From contig CANTUR010000038.1 in NCBI GenBank assembly GCA_947683625.1, positions 2,046,001-2,110,000 on the forward strand: a stretch of DNA of 64,000 bases, given 5' to 3'. Under the pieces are notes generated by a model. It worked only from the letters and a program-made list of their open reading frames with translations. It had not been told where the DNA came from and did not search any database. How positions within the stretch are numbered: the first letter of the stretch is position 1; each line of letters opens with the position of its first letter. Position numbers and translations under genes: made by a program. The DNA comes from Mallotus nudiflorus. Lineage: Eukaryota > Streptophyta > Magnoliopsida > Malpighiales > Euphorbiaceae. Below, piece after piece: positions 10,691 through 22,021 of this stretch.

Positions 10691-11339
10691 ATGATAGAGG
10701 GATTGTATCTTCTACCGTCATTTCTTGAATGAAGTCTGCTAGTGCTTGAGCCTTTATTTATTAATGAGGTTCATAGCTAATGTCAAAGTCACTTAATTAA
10801 ACTAACCTTTGGATAAGACATTTAGAAGTTTCTGGCCTCTGGAGAATTTTTCTTAAGGGAAAATTTGTTCTAACAATGATTAAGTGAGACTGAAAGTATT
10901 GTATGAGCTTCTATGAAGTATGGACGACCATTATAGTTGGTTTGTCCAATTTGGGGTATCGAACTTCTGAGCCTTTGAGTATCTTGCTAACATAGTAGAC
11001 TAGGTTTTATTGACTTCTTTCCTCTCAGACCAATACTGATGAAATTCATTCCCAACCTATTAAAAGATACAAGTATAAAGGTTCTTCTCAGATTGGCTTA
11101 TTGAGCAATGGTGTTGAGGACAAGAACTTTTTGATCTCCTCAAATGTCATTTGACATTCATCATTCCACTCAAACTTCTTAGTGTTCTTCAAATTTTTGA
11201 AGAGAGGTCAACATTTTTTACCTAAACATAAGATGAATCTTATGAGTACTGTTAATCTACCATTAACCTTCTGGATTTATTCAATAATGTTAGAGCTTTT
11301 ATTTTAAGTATGCTTCCATTTTCTCAGGATTTGCTTAAA

Positions 11340-12010
11340 TTCCCCTATGGGAAATCATAAAACCAAAGAACTTCTTAGGTTTCACCCTAAATATGCATTT
11401 GTCTAGGTTCAGTTTTATTCGATATTGATTTAGTATGTGTAGAATTTGATCAAGATCCTTAGAATGCTGCTCTTCTCGTTGGCTTTTAATGATGATGTCA
11501 TCTACATATACCTTTACATTCTTTCCAATCTAGTCTTTGAAGACATGATTCATCAGCCTTTGGTAGGTTGCTTTAGCATTCTTTAGGCCAAAAGGCATAA
11601 CCTTGTAATAATAAAGGCCTTCATGAGTGATAAAAGACATTTTCTCTTAATCTTCCTTTTTCATTAGAATTTGGTGGTACCCTTATATAGCATTAATGAA
11701 GCTACATAAGCTGTGACAGGAAGTTGAGTCTACTAACTGATCAATTGTTAGTAAAGGGTAGTTGTCTTTTGGGCATACTTTATTGAGGTTAGTGTAATCA
11801 ACGCATATTCTATACTTTCCATTTGATTTTTTGACCATGGTACCCTGGTGCAACATTAATTAAGCTATATAAGTTATGACAGGAAGTTCAGTCTACCAAC
11901 TGATCAATTGTTAGTAAAAGTAGTTATCTTTTAGGTATGCTCTGTTAAGGTTAGTGTAATCAATGCAAATTCTGTACTGTCCATTTGATTTTTTAATCAA
12001 CACCACATTA
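11340..12010 (-). pseudogene. Reverse transcriptase of Tat element B, broken and internally duplicated
   Basis: Reading leftward, the translation shows the N-terminal motif region around CVDYTNLNK-like sequence with LLTIDQLVDST, the block VMPFGLKNAKATYQRLMN (about 11610-11560), then the catalytic box YVDDIIIKS (about 11520-11490), and a downstream segment LNLDKCIF. These are the conserved RT blocks of Ty3/gypsy Tat-type elements. The frame is interrupted by stops and by a 163-bp tandem duplication (11676-12001) that duplicates the region N-terminal to the PFGLKNA block and is not a multiple of three. Not functional. Confidence 0.82.
11676..12001. repeat. 163-bp tandem duplication inside the RT remnant
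   Basis: The segment starting GGTACCCT at 11676 repeats from 11839. Both copies contain GACAGGAAGTT, AACTGATCAATTGTTAGTAAA and GGTTAGTGTAATCAA (shown in part). The copies have diverged by scattered substitutions and small indels, so the duplication is old. Confidence 0.85.
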
Positions 12011-12489
12011 GCTACTAGGTGTGTGACTTCTCTTGTGAATCTAACATCTAATAGCTTATTTATTTCTTCAACGATCACTTTTTACCTTTTATAAGCGAAC
12101 TTTTTTTTCTTCTAAACTACAAGCTTTGTTCATGATTAATGTTCAAATTATGTGATGCAATCCAAGGGCCCACACCTACAATCTCAAATGCTTTAAAAGC
12201 GAAACTATTTGATTGTTTGCTAAGAACTTTGTTTATTACTTTTTTTACTATCTTATCAAGCTCATTGCCAATCCTAACTGCCTTCCCTTTTGTCAACTAT
12301 AAAGTCTGCACCTAATCAATTGGTTTCAAGTTGGCACCTTGTTTTTTTGTTAATAAAGATTGTAGGGGAATGCTTCCATTTGAGGTTTGACAACCAACTG
12401 ATAACATTGCTTGGCCATAGCCTAATCTCCATGGATTGTGATCACTTAATCTTTTATAGGAATTTTCAGGGTCAACCACCTGATGCTCA

Positions 12490-12790
12490 TAGTAACATTA
12501 ATGTCATATAGGATAGGTCATCCTATAATACCATTGTATGTGAGTGGAAGGTCCACCACATTAAATAAAGCTTTGACAGATTTTGTATAGCCACTATATT
12601 AGTTTTTAAATTCCATATATTTAGCTCCACCAATCCTATAGGTGGCATGGTTCCTCCATAGAAACTTATAATGGGATTTTTTATGAGTTTTAAATCAATG
12701 ACAGAACCTCCCATTGCTTTGTAAGCATTTTATGACAATATGTTGACAACACTTCCATCATCAATTAGTAATCTTTTTACCAGATAATTA
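12490..12790 (-). pseudogene. Retropepsin (aspartic protease) fragment of Tat element B
   Basis: Minus-strand translation from about 12770 reads LLIDDGSVVNIL, matching the active-site block of Tat-type retropepsins (D-x-G-S), then SFYGGTMPPIGLVELN, and after a frameshift VVDLPLTYNGIIG, which matches the usual VVD.PS.YN.ILGRP close of the domain. One stop follows the active-site block (NILS*NAYKAMG). The protein would have cut the Gag-Pol precursor. It lies upstream of RT in the element's reading direction, as expected. Confidence 0.75.
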
Positions 12791-13326
12791 TTAATAAATG
12801 CACTTACTATTAGAGCATCATTATATAGGTATTGGACATGTTGTCATCCTCTAGGGTGAATTTAATAGTTGGCTTTAGTTTAGGGCTGAGACTTTTTTCT
12901 TTTTGAGTCCTTTTGAACTTCCTTTCTACTAATATCTCTCCTTTGACAGTCATGTTGATGATGCAAATCACCTTATTCTAAGCTTTCTTTTGGTTAAGCT
13001 TATTTCATTTTGATATTTTGGTTCATAGTTCTTTCGGATGGTGTCCATAAATCTTTTGAGTCTGTCGTTCTAAATTAACTGCTCTATGGCCCTTTTCAGA
13101 TCCTGGCATCTATTAGTGTCGTGTCCATAATCCTGTTGATATTGACATAAAATCTTCTATCTAGCATTCCCCTCTTATTTGGGCTTATCTTTTTAGTTAG
13201 AGGTATTCTTACCCCATTCTGTTAAATGCACATAAGGATTTCTAATCTATGAGTGTACAAAGGTGTGTATCTCTTAATTTCCTTTATAAACCCTTCAACT
13301 AGATTTCTAAAGTTAGGATGTTGCAT

Positions 13327-13816
13327 TTAGGGTCTTTTGGGTTTTGATCTTTTATCTTTCTTAAATGGTGTCTTATCATCATCCCGACACATCCTTCTAT
13401 CTTCATCCCGCTTTATCAACTTGATTGCCATGGTCATTACTTTAGAGAACATGATGGGCTCTTTAGTCATAATTTTATCTTTGAGCTTCCCTAATTGAGT
13501 TTCATTCTTCATTGCCTCTATAGCCATTTCATTTCTTAAGTTCTCAATTTGGATAGCAATTTTATTGAATCAGTCCAGGTAGCTCCTTAATGACTATGTG
13601 GCTTCTTATTTGCAGATCTGAAGATCATTTGTGCTCTTAGTAGGAGGAACATTAGTGATGAATTGAGTTTGGAACTTCTCAACTAATTCATCAAAGGAAG
13701 AAGTAGAATTCTTAAGTAACCGATGGAACCAACTTTGAGATATTTTAATTAGAGTGTTGGGAAAGACTCGAGCATCTACCATTATACCCACAATGATCGG
13801 CCATACTATTGCTATA
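13327..13816 (-). pseudogene. C-terminal part of gag of Tat element B
   Basis: From 13791 leftward the translation contains SQSWFHRLLKNSTSSFDELV followed by EKFQTQFITN and STNDLQ, the typical end of the Retrotrans_gag domain of Tat-type elements (family pattern W...L...SI.SF.ELA..F..QF). The following 13527-13327 frame is rich in Lys, Arg and Asp (RDEDRRMCRDDDK), as in the basic linker after the gag core. Stops separate the pieces. The N-terminal part continues on the other side of copia I, from 25270. Confidence 0.75.
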
Positions 13817-14050
13817 TGTTATAGTTGTATATATTTAGAATAGGAAGTAAATATATAGGCTGATATATTTAGAATAGGAAGTAAATATATAGGCTGATAT
13901 ATTTAGAATAGGAAGTAAATATATAGGTTGATTGTAGGAGATTTTCCTTCCTAAATTAGGTCTCTTATACTTGTATATATATCCTTATATTTGATGAATG
14001 ACATAATAAGAAATTCATTCATATTTCTATGTTTTTATACTCTGATTACA
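13817..14050 (+). repeat. 5' LTR of copia I (234 bp)
   Basis: Starts TGTTATAG and ends GATTACA, directly before the PBS. It contains three perfect or near-perfect tandem copies of a 34-bp unit (13829-13862, 13863-13896, 13897-13930), whose core is TTTAGAATAGGAAGTAAATA, in the promoter-proximal U3 part. The same triplet is in the 3' LTR (21844-21945). Confidence 0.95.
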
Positions 14051-14062
14051 TGGTATCAGAGC
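14051..14062 (+). other. Primer-binding site of copia I
   Basis: TGGTATCAGAGC, perfectly complementary to the 3' end of plant initiator tRNA-Met, lies immediately after the 5' LTR. Confidence 0.95.
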
Positions 14063-14066
14063 AGGT

Positions 14067-14525
14067 TGTAATATCCCGTATTTTTAAATATTTTTAATAT
14101 TGTACCGGGATATACAGTGTTAATAATTTTTGTATATATATTACGATATTTTTACAAGGTGATATGTGTTTTAAAACCTGTTTTAATTATTGTGTCTTAT
14201 TTACAGTGCTTTACGTAAAATTTTCCCGAGACTTTCATTTTCGGGGAAATTTTCATGTAAATAATTTATTATTAATTATATTAAATATATTTTTGGACTT
14301 GCATGAACTCATACGTATTTTTAAAAATACTAAATGGAGTCTATGCGTGTAAATATTTATTTAATTAGGGTTTAATATATTACCCTAATATTTTACTAAT
14401 TAATTAATTATTTTATTGTTATTTAATTATTTTTAATTAATATTAAATTTTAAAATATTAAATATTAAGTGTGTGGTGTATATTTAATGTGTGTAATTTA
14501 ATATTATTTTAATATATAGTATAAA

Positions 14526-14559
<34 letters not shown>

Positions 14560-17344
14560 TTAATATAAACAAAAAAATAAAGTTTGGAATAATTACGAAA
14601 CTGCCCCTCCCTTCTCTTCTTCTTCTCCGGACGCGACCCTCACCTTCACCGCTTGTAACTTCCATTCACCGCCATTCAGTGTGCCTCTCGGCTTGCCACC
14701 TTCATCCTCAGCCATTCCCCGTCGCCAGCAGCTCCTTTTCCCGTCAAGTTTGGCCGGAAATAGCTTGGGTTGCCGAAATTCAAGCTTCACGTCGTCGACC
14801 ACGATTCCGGCCACCGTTTTTGATACCGCCAGTCTCTTTCTTCTCCTTGAGCTCCGATGAGTGTAATTCTAGCTTTGGTTTGAGCTGAAATGGTCTTGAT
14901 TTGCTTAGGTTTCAAATTTTCAATTTCGGCCATATTAGGATTTTTGATTTTTTTGAGCTTTGAATTGATTGATTAATGAAAACTTCCTTCACAAATGTTG
15001 ATCCTAGTAGCTTAATCTTCATGTATGAATTTTTGTGGAATTTTTGGAGATTATTTTGATTTTTGGGTATTTTTGAATATTTTAATATTATTTTCTAATT
15101 TTCGGAAATTAATTATTTAAATTATGAAATTGTGTTTTATGGTTAAATTAGGTGTTGAAATGAATTATAGGAATTTATTTGGAATTTTTATGAATTTCTA
15201 TGTATTTATTTTGATTATTGAAGTTTATGTAATTTTGGGAAATTAGGGTTAATTATGTTTTTAATTGAAATTAATTGGATAATTGAGTTTAATTATTAAT
15301 ATTATTGATAAATATGTTTATAAAAATTAATTTTGGATAATTGTATAATTTTTGGTGAATTTTTGAAGTAATTTTGGTATATTTATATATATAGGGGTAT
15401 TTTGGTAATTTTACCCTAAATTGGCTAAAAACGTAATTTAATTGGTTTTAATAGTTATTTAAGGTATAAAATGATTTCTATAAATTATTTGGTATTTTTA
15501 ACTAATTAAAACTATTTTTCGTGAATTATTTTCAAATATATATATAATATACGATTTTTCTAATAAAATGAGTTTTATCGGTTTTTAATGTGTTTAAAGG
15601 TTAATTATGTAATTTCTACTTATAAAATGAATTTCTATGTTATAAGGATATTTTTGGTATTTCCTGAATTATTCTGTGATTGTGGACCTCGGTCGGTAAG
15701 ACTGTAGTTTGGAGTCCAACCGAGGGGTTGTGAATGTAATTTTGCGTTTATTTTTGAAGTGTGTTTCTTTGCAGGGTCGGCTCTACTCTTTGAGTAGAGA
15801 GATGTCCGTTTTACAGGGGAGGTTCTGTCGATTTTTTTGGTAGAATTCTCGTAAAACGTGATATCCGGTCGAACCCTAATCTCAATTCTGTGTTTAATAC
15901 TCTAGATCAAATTCTAGGACTTTCTGTTAGGATTATTCTAATGTCGGTTAATTATTGTTTTTTTAGTTGCGTTGAGACCGAGGGCTAGTGGACCAGGCCC
16001 GTCGGACCCATCTCGTCGAGCGCACTAGGTTGAGTTACTATTTTATGTATATATGCTTAGGATGCATGATTTAGAAATATACGTTTTATTTTGATTAAAA
16101 TGCATAATAATGTGATTTGTATTTAAGTATATTTTGGTTTATTTTTAGTTTATTTTTGTTATATATTAAATTATATGCATGTTTTGTAAATAAACTATAT
16201 TTAAAATGTTTTTAAATATATTTCTAGCTTATTTTACAATTTGATTGGATTTATTTGACGTATATATACTTGAAATATACTTGGTTTACTTTTGGTATAT
16301 TTCCAGTATATATATATGGTTTATAATGTTATTTTATTTAATTTCATGCATCATTTATTTTTATGAATGAATGTTTTATATTTATTAATGAAGGATATCG
16401 ATAGAACGTGCTAACTAGTGGGCAGCACAAGGACCGAGTACGTACCGGTGTGCTTATAGCATTTAGGCTATATTACTAACCTATTTGTGGATATTGATTG
16501 GTTATGATTATTTGATGTGTGAGATGTGATTTGGGTGTGATTGCTGGAGCTTGGTTGACCAAGTGTCTCGGGGCCAATCACACTGGTAGTTAGACTGCTG
16601 GAGCTCGGTTGACTTAGTGTCTCGGGGCCAGTCTACTGTCTAAATGGATTAAGTGGATATATTTGGATAAGTGAGCGTGCATGGCTAGAGTGTTGTCTAA
16701 CACTATTTTCGAGGTTGCGATATTCTAGGGTTCTATTTGATCCTTCATAAAAGATGATTTTCAATAAAATATATAAAAAAAATGATTTTCTGCATCTGTG
16801 TGAATTTGCCTGTATATATACATATTATATATATACTGTTGACGGTATGCATTGTCATTTAGTATGCATGTATATATATTATAGTAATTCACTCAGTGAG
16901 GTCTGACTCCCCTCCGTTGACTATTTTTCAGGAGAGTCAACATCTTCAGACCTCAGTAGCAGGCCTGTACGCCGGATTTCTTCCGCCCCGATTTCTTTGT
17001 GTAAACTGCTTACTTGAGTCTTATTTTTATAATCTAGACACTGCAGTAGTTGTAAATTAATTGTGGGATTTTATGTATTATATTTATATGAGATATTGTA
17101 TTATATTTGAATTGGATTTGTATTACAAGATTTATATATATGAGATGAGTATTTGACTTAAATCCAGTTGGTGAAAATAATATTGTGATAATTATGATTT
17201 TTATGATTTTTATTTCCGCTGCATTTAATATTGTTATTATTATTATTGCATGTTTATTTTATTTTTAGGCTTGCTACTGGTTCCAGATTCGAAAGAATTC
17301 CCGTTCCCTAGCGCCGGTCATGGCCCCTATTTTGGGTCGTGACA
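14067..17344 (+). mobile_element. Chromovirus solo LTR 2 (3278 bp, TSD CAGGT)
   Basis: TGTAATATCCC at 14067 to GGGTCGTGACA at 17344, with perfect duplications CAGGT (14062-14066 and 17345-17349). It landed directly behind the PBS of copia I. It carries the usual modules: AT run (about 14527-14561), CT/GC-rich leader (about 14600-14860), hairpin island near 15770-15860, the duplicated stem-loop cassette (16535-16583 and 16592-16634), the AATTCACTCAGTGAGG island (about 16887-17000) and the terminal block. Confidence 0.97.
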
Positions 17345-17763
17345 CAGGTTATTTTCTACTCTTAAGAAAATCAAAGTTATAGGTTATTGGGTGTGAGTGA
17401 GGGTGAGACTAGTTCATCACTTTAAGAGGGTTTCTTGTTAACACCGCTAGCCCAGGGAGGAGTACTGTATGCTAATCAGTCAAGACCCAGAGATTGGTCA
17501 TTGGAATCCAAGCACGTGAGCCACACGAGTCGCCAGAAGCTTCTACCCAGATTCTATGCGCAGGCACGTGGAGGCACCTGAGCTATCGGAATTTGCTCTG
17601 ATAAGCCTTGTTCAACTCACATTTATCTATCCTTCTTAATTCCACAGTTGTTTGGGTCTGAATCTATACCGTTGTGAGAGTATTCAGCTATTCAAAATCT
17701 GTTAGTATTCATTTATAATTTCTTTAAGTTTTTTCCTTCTTTTATTGGTTGTTCTTTTGAAAA

Positions 17764-18590
17764 ATGGCAAAGAAAAAGAGTGTTGTTATTTCTGATGTGG
17801 TTCTAATGATGTAAAAAATCATGAAACATAAACTTAATAGTATGAACTATCTTAATTGGAATCAAACTATTGAACTATATTTGCTCAGTATTTCTATGGA
17901 TAGCCACTTGATTGATGATCCTCCTAAAGATGATTCTAGACTGCCTTGGATTAAAGAGGATGCTCAATTGTTTTTACAGATACAAAATTCTATTGATAAT
18001 GAGGTGGTTGGTATGATAACTCACTGTAGAACAATCAAAGAATTAATGAACTATTTAGAATTTTTATATTCTGGAAAGGGAAATGTCTCTTGTATCCATG
18101 ATGTGTGTAAGGCATTTTACAAGGCAGACAAAGGTGATAGGTCTCTCATCAGTTATTTCATGGATTTTAAGAAAATATATGAAGAACTCAACATGCTACT
18201 TTCGTTTAGTACTGATGTGACTATACAACAAACTCAGCAGGAGAAGATGGTTGTTATGAGTTTTTTAGCTGATCTTCCATCTTCGTTTGAAATTGCTAAA
18301 TCTCATATTCTTTCTGGTTCAGAGATTTCTTCTCTACTAGATGCTTTTAGTAGGGTTCTTCGTATAGAAATTTTGCCTATTGTTCAAACTACTCAGCCTA
18401 ACAATGCTCTTGTTAATCATTATAACACCTTTAAGTCAAGGAAACAACAATACAGGAGTGGTGGTGGTAATAAGGGCATGGGATCTAATAATTATGACAA
18501 GAGTATTGGAACTCATGTACAGGAGTCAGAGGAATTAGTGTGTCACTATTTTCATAAGCTAGGTTATATCAAGTAATATTTTTGGAGATT
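17764..18590 (+). pseudogene. Gag of copia I
   Basis: The frame opens near MAKKKSVVISDVV (17764), meets a stop, and is then open from 17821 to 18576 (251 codons). The sequence includes MNYLNWNQTIELYL, the start of a copia-type gag domain (UBN2/Retrotran_gag family), with a helical region to about residue 190. The C-terminal CHYFHKLGYIK is what remains of the CCHC zinc knuckle (C-x2-C-x4-H-x4-C), with the second Cys replaced. Gag forms the virus-like particle and packages the element RNA. The initial stop and degraded zinc knuckle make it inactive. Confidence 0.82.
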
Positions 18591-18769
18591 TCAGTATAGG
18601 AGAGCTCAATATGCTCATATTGCATATACTTTTGAGACCTCTGAAAAGCCTGTTTTGATATTTGCAAATGAATATATCATATTGAATCAGCTTTAAGAAG
18701 TAATAAAATGTTAGTCTAATTTTGCTCCTATAGAGTCAGGTAAACCTAATACATGTCTTGTTTCCTCCT

Positions 18770-19060
18770 TTTCAAATTGGGTCATTGATTCTAGTGCTAC
18801 AGATCACATGATAGGTAATTCTAGTTTATTCTCTACCTTTCAGTCACATAAATATACCTCTCTTGTTACTTTAGCTAATGGTTTCACATCTTATGTTACT
18901 AGATCTGGAACAATTAATCCCACACCATCACTCACTTTATCATCTGTTCTTAATCTACCTCAGTTATCCTTCAATTTTCTTTTTGTCAGTAAACTCACTT
19001 GGAGTCTTAATTGTTGTGTCTCATTCTTTCCTGATTATTGTTTATTTTAGGATTTTATGA
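18770..19060 (+). pseudogene. Protease of copia I
   Basis: Translation from about 18778 gives WVIDSSATDHM, the copia retropepsin active-site block (usual form WI.DSGA..HM), in which the catalytic D-S/T-G has become D-S-S. It continues with VTLANGF and LPQLSFNFLFVSKLT, the conserved LP.L..NLLSVSKL close. A stop ends the frame at 19050. It lies between gag and integrase as expected for Ty1/copia. Confidence 0.8.
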
Positions 19061-19139
19061 TGAAAAAGATTATTGGTAAGGGGCATAAGTCTGGAGGTCT
19101 CTACATCCTTAATATGCAAATACTAAAATTTGTAGCTTG

Positions 19140-19990
19140 TACTGGAGTTATCACTCCTGTTGAAGCACTTTGCCGATTGGGTCATCCTTTTTTTTCCTAT
19201 TCTTAAGAAAATTTCTAGCATGTCCTCTTTAGATTGTGAGTCTTGTCAGTTTTCCAAACACCATCATCTCAGTTCAAGTCCAAGAGTCAATAAACAAATT
19301 AATGCTCCTTTTAAGTTAGTACATTATGATGTTTAGGGTCCTTATCCAGTTACATCTAAAACTAGGTTTAGATATTTTATTACTTTTGTTAATGATTATT
19401 CTCGAATGACATGGTTATATTTGATGAAAAATCGATTAGAATTATTCTTTCATTTTTTTGCTTTTTATACTATGATTCAAACTTAATTTGGTGTGCCTAT
19501 ACAAATTTTAAGAAGTGATAATGCTAAGGAATACTTGTCAGAAACTTTTTAAAATTATATGATTTAATGTGGTATTCTTTATCAAACATCTTATGTGGAT
19601 ACACCTTCTTAGAATAGTGTTACTGAAAGAAAGAATAGACATCTTCTTGAAACTGCTAGAGCATTATTATTTCAGATGCAGGTTTTAAATATTTTTAGGC
19701 TGTTGCTATTTCTACAGCTTGTTTTCTGATTAATCGGATGCCTTCCTCGGTAATGTCTGATGCAATCCCTTTTCATGTTCTTTTTCATAATAAAACATTA
19801 TTTTCCATTGAACCTAGGATATTCGGTTGTACTTGCTTTGTTCGAGATGTTGGATATTCCCGATTGCAAAAGGGATATGGATGTTATTGTTTGAGTCTTA
19901 ATAGGTATCTTGTGTCTGCTGATATTACATTTTTGGAACGTACACCATTTTCTTCCTCTTTAAGTCCTCTTGGTCAGGGGGAGGAGGATG
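19140..19990 (+). pseudogene. Integrase of copia I
   Basis: The GAG_pre-integrase zinc region (LGHPF, then CESCQFSKHH near 19230-19265) leads into the catalytic core: HYDVWGPYP (first Asp; its Trp codon now TAG, about 19325-19345), ILRSDNAKEY (second Asp, about 19510-19530) and ERKNRHLLETAR (catalytic Glu, about 19625-19660). All three catalytic residues are still readable, but several stops interrupt the frame. The tail from 19738 (PSSVMSDAIPFHVLF, then FGCTCFVRDVG) matches the conserved C-terminal half of copia integrases. Confidence 0.85.
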
Positions 19991-20279
19991 ATTTGCTAGT
20001 CTATACAATTATTCCTCCTCATTCCACTCCTATTAAGCCTCCTATCATACAAACATATTCTCATCGAACACAACCTGCTATTACTGTTGCTATACCTATT
20101 CTTGATCCTCCTGCTCCATGTCCTAATGAGCTAGTTTCTTTGTCATTAGATCTGGTTCCTAGTGATGATCTTCCCATCAATCTCTATAAAGGTAAACGTA
20201 CATGCACTTATCTAGTTTTTTCTTTTATTTGCTATAATCATTTGTCTTTTTCTTCTTCTTATTTTATTGCATCTCTCGA

Positions 20280-21060
20280 TTTTGTTTCTATTCCTAAAAC
20301 TGTTCATGAAGCTTTAGCTCATTCTAGCTGGCGTAATGCTATAATTGAGGAGATGAATGCTTTGGATGTCAATGGTACTTAGACCTTGGAATTTTTACCT
20401 ATAGGAAAACATGTTATTGGGTGTAAATGGGTATTTACAGTAAAAGTAAATCTTGATGGATCTGTTGCTAGATTAAAAGCTCAACTTGTTGCTAAAGGAT
20501 ACGCTCAAACATATACAGTGGATTTTTCTGACACATTTTCTCCTGTTGCTAAACTTACTTCTATCAGGCTTTTTATTTCTATGGCAGCTACTCATCATTG
20601 GCCTTTGCATTAGTTAGACATAAAAAAATGCCTTTCTTTATGGTGACCTTCAGAAGGAAGTCTAAATGGAGCAACCACCTAGTTTCATTGCTCAGGGGGA
20701 GTATGGGAATGTATGTTGTCTATGTAAATCCTTGTATGGTTTAAAACAAAGTCCCCGTGCCTGGTTTGGCAAGTTTAGTCAGGTTATTGAGAAGTTTAGC
20801 ATGCAGAAGAGTAAGTCAGATCATTCTATTTTCTATAAAAGATTTGATGATGGCATCATTCTATTAGTAGTATATATGGACAACATTGTAATCACTAGTA
20901 GTGACACACAATGATTTCATCTTTGAAATCCTTTCTCCATTCTCAGTTTCATATTAAAGATTTAGGAATGCTAAGATATTTTTTAGGAGTTAAAGTGACC
21001 AGGAGTAAGAAAGGAATCTTCTTACTTCAAAGGAAGTATGTGCTAGACTTAGTATCTAAA
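20280..21060 (+). pseudogene. Reverse transcriptase of copia I
   Basis: Blocks in order: WRNAIIEEMNALDVNGT (about 20329-20380), GCKWVFTVK and RLKAQLVAKGYAQ (20410-20510), FSPVAKLTSIR, then after a frameshift LCKSLYGLKQSPRAWFGKF (about 20720-20775) and VVYMDNIVITSSD (about 20865-20905). The catalytic box, normally YVDD or YMDD, reads YMDN, so one catalytic Asp is gone. These are standard RVT_2 motifs of Ty1/copia. Stops at 20380, 20613 and around 20912 also break it. Confidence 0.88.
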
Positions 21061-21089
21061 TAGGAAAATTAGGGGCTAAACCATGTAGT

Positions 21090-21760
21090 ACTCCAATGGT
21101 TCCTAACTTGCAACTTTCAAAAGATGGTGAATTGTTTAAGGATCCTAAGAGATACAGAAGATTGGTAGGGAAGTTGAATTATCTCACTATGACAAGACCA
21201 AATATTGTATTTTTAATTATTGTGGTTAATCAATATATGTTAACTCCAACTGTTGATCATTGGAAGGTAGTAGAACAAATTTTGGGCTATTTAAAAAGAG
21301 CTCCTAGACGTGGCATTCTATATGGAAATCATGGTCATACTAGGATTGAGTGTTTTTCAGATACTGATTGGGCAGGATGTAAAGAAGATCGGAGATCCAC
21401 TTCAGGAAATTGTGTATTTGTTAGAGGAAATTTGGTGGCATGGAAAAGCAAGAAACATAATGTAATTTCTTGATCAAGTGTAAAATCTGAATACAAAGCC
21501 ATGGCACAGTCTGTTTCTGAACTAATATGGGTGTATCAGCTTCTCAGTAAAGTGGGTCTCAAAGTTTCAATGCCAGCCAAATTATGGTATGACAACCAAG
21601 TCGCGATACATATTGCATCTAATCTAGTTTTTCATGAGCAAACCAAACACATTGAGATTGACTGTCATTTTCTTCATGAAAAGATTCAATAAGGCTTGAT
21701 TTCTACAGGATATATGAAGACTAAAGAGAAATTGGGAGATATCTTCATAAAGGCACTTAA
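21090..21760 (+). pseudogene. RNase H of copia I
   Basis: The frame from 21096 holds RYRRLVGKLNYLTMTRPNI and VNQYMLTP, the connection after RT, then the RNase H block FSDTDWAGCKEDRRSTSGN (first catalytic Asp), WKSKKHNVIS, a stop, and SVKSEYKAMA (catalytic Glu). It ends with LWYDNQVAIHIASN and EIDCHFLHEKI, which are the conserved final blocks of copia pol. One stop at 21471-21473 and one at 21690-21692 interrupt it. Confidence 0.88.
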
Positions 21761-21820
21761 TGAGATTCAGATTGATTACCTTTGTAATAAGCTAGGCATG
21801 ATTAACATCTATGCTCTAGC

Positions 21821-21831
21821 TTAAGGGGGAG
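21821..21831 (+). other. Polypurine tract of copia I
   Basis: TTAAGGGGGAG directly precedes the 3' LTR start TGTTACAG. Confidence 0.93.
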
Positions 21832-22021
21832 TGTTACAGCTATATATATTTAGAATAAGAAGTAAATATATAGGCTGATATATTTAGAATAGGAAGTAAA
21901 TAAATAGGCTGATATATTTAGAATAGGAAGTAAATATATAGGCTGATTGTAGGAGATTTTCCTTCCTAAATTAGGCCTCCTATACTTGTATATATATCCT
22001 TATATTTAATGAATGACATAA
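21832..22021 (+). repeat. 3' LTR of copia I, first part
   Basis: Matches the 5' LTR from TGTTA through the three 34-bp units (21844-21945) to GAATGACATAA, where solo LTR 3 interrupts it. The remaining end of this LTR is at 25226-25269 (after the target duplication), finishing GATTACA. The uninterrupted 5' LTR shows the original sequence of the insertion site. Confidence 0.95.

Noticed and set aside
14051..14062. tRNA gene suggested by TGGTATCAGAGC
   Set aside because: This is the primer-binding site of a retrotransposon, complementary to tRNA-Met; no cloverleaf surrounds it. The same holds for 50834-50845 and 63959-63970.
14593..14888. Protein-coding frames in the GC-rich leader of the LTR (also at 24540-24890, 45005-45313, 53332-53598, 61988-62254)
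   Set aside because: Frames are not kept between copies; the area is a CT/GC-rich untranslated leader repeated in each LTR.
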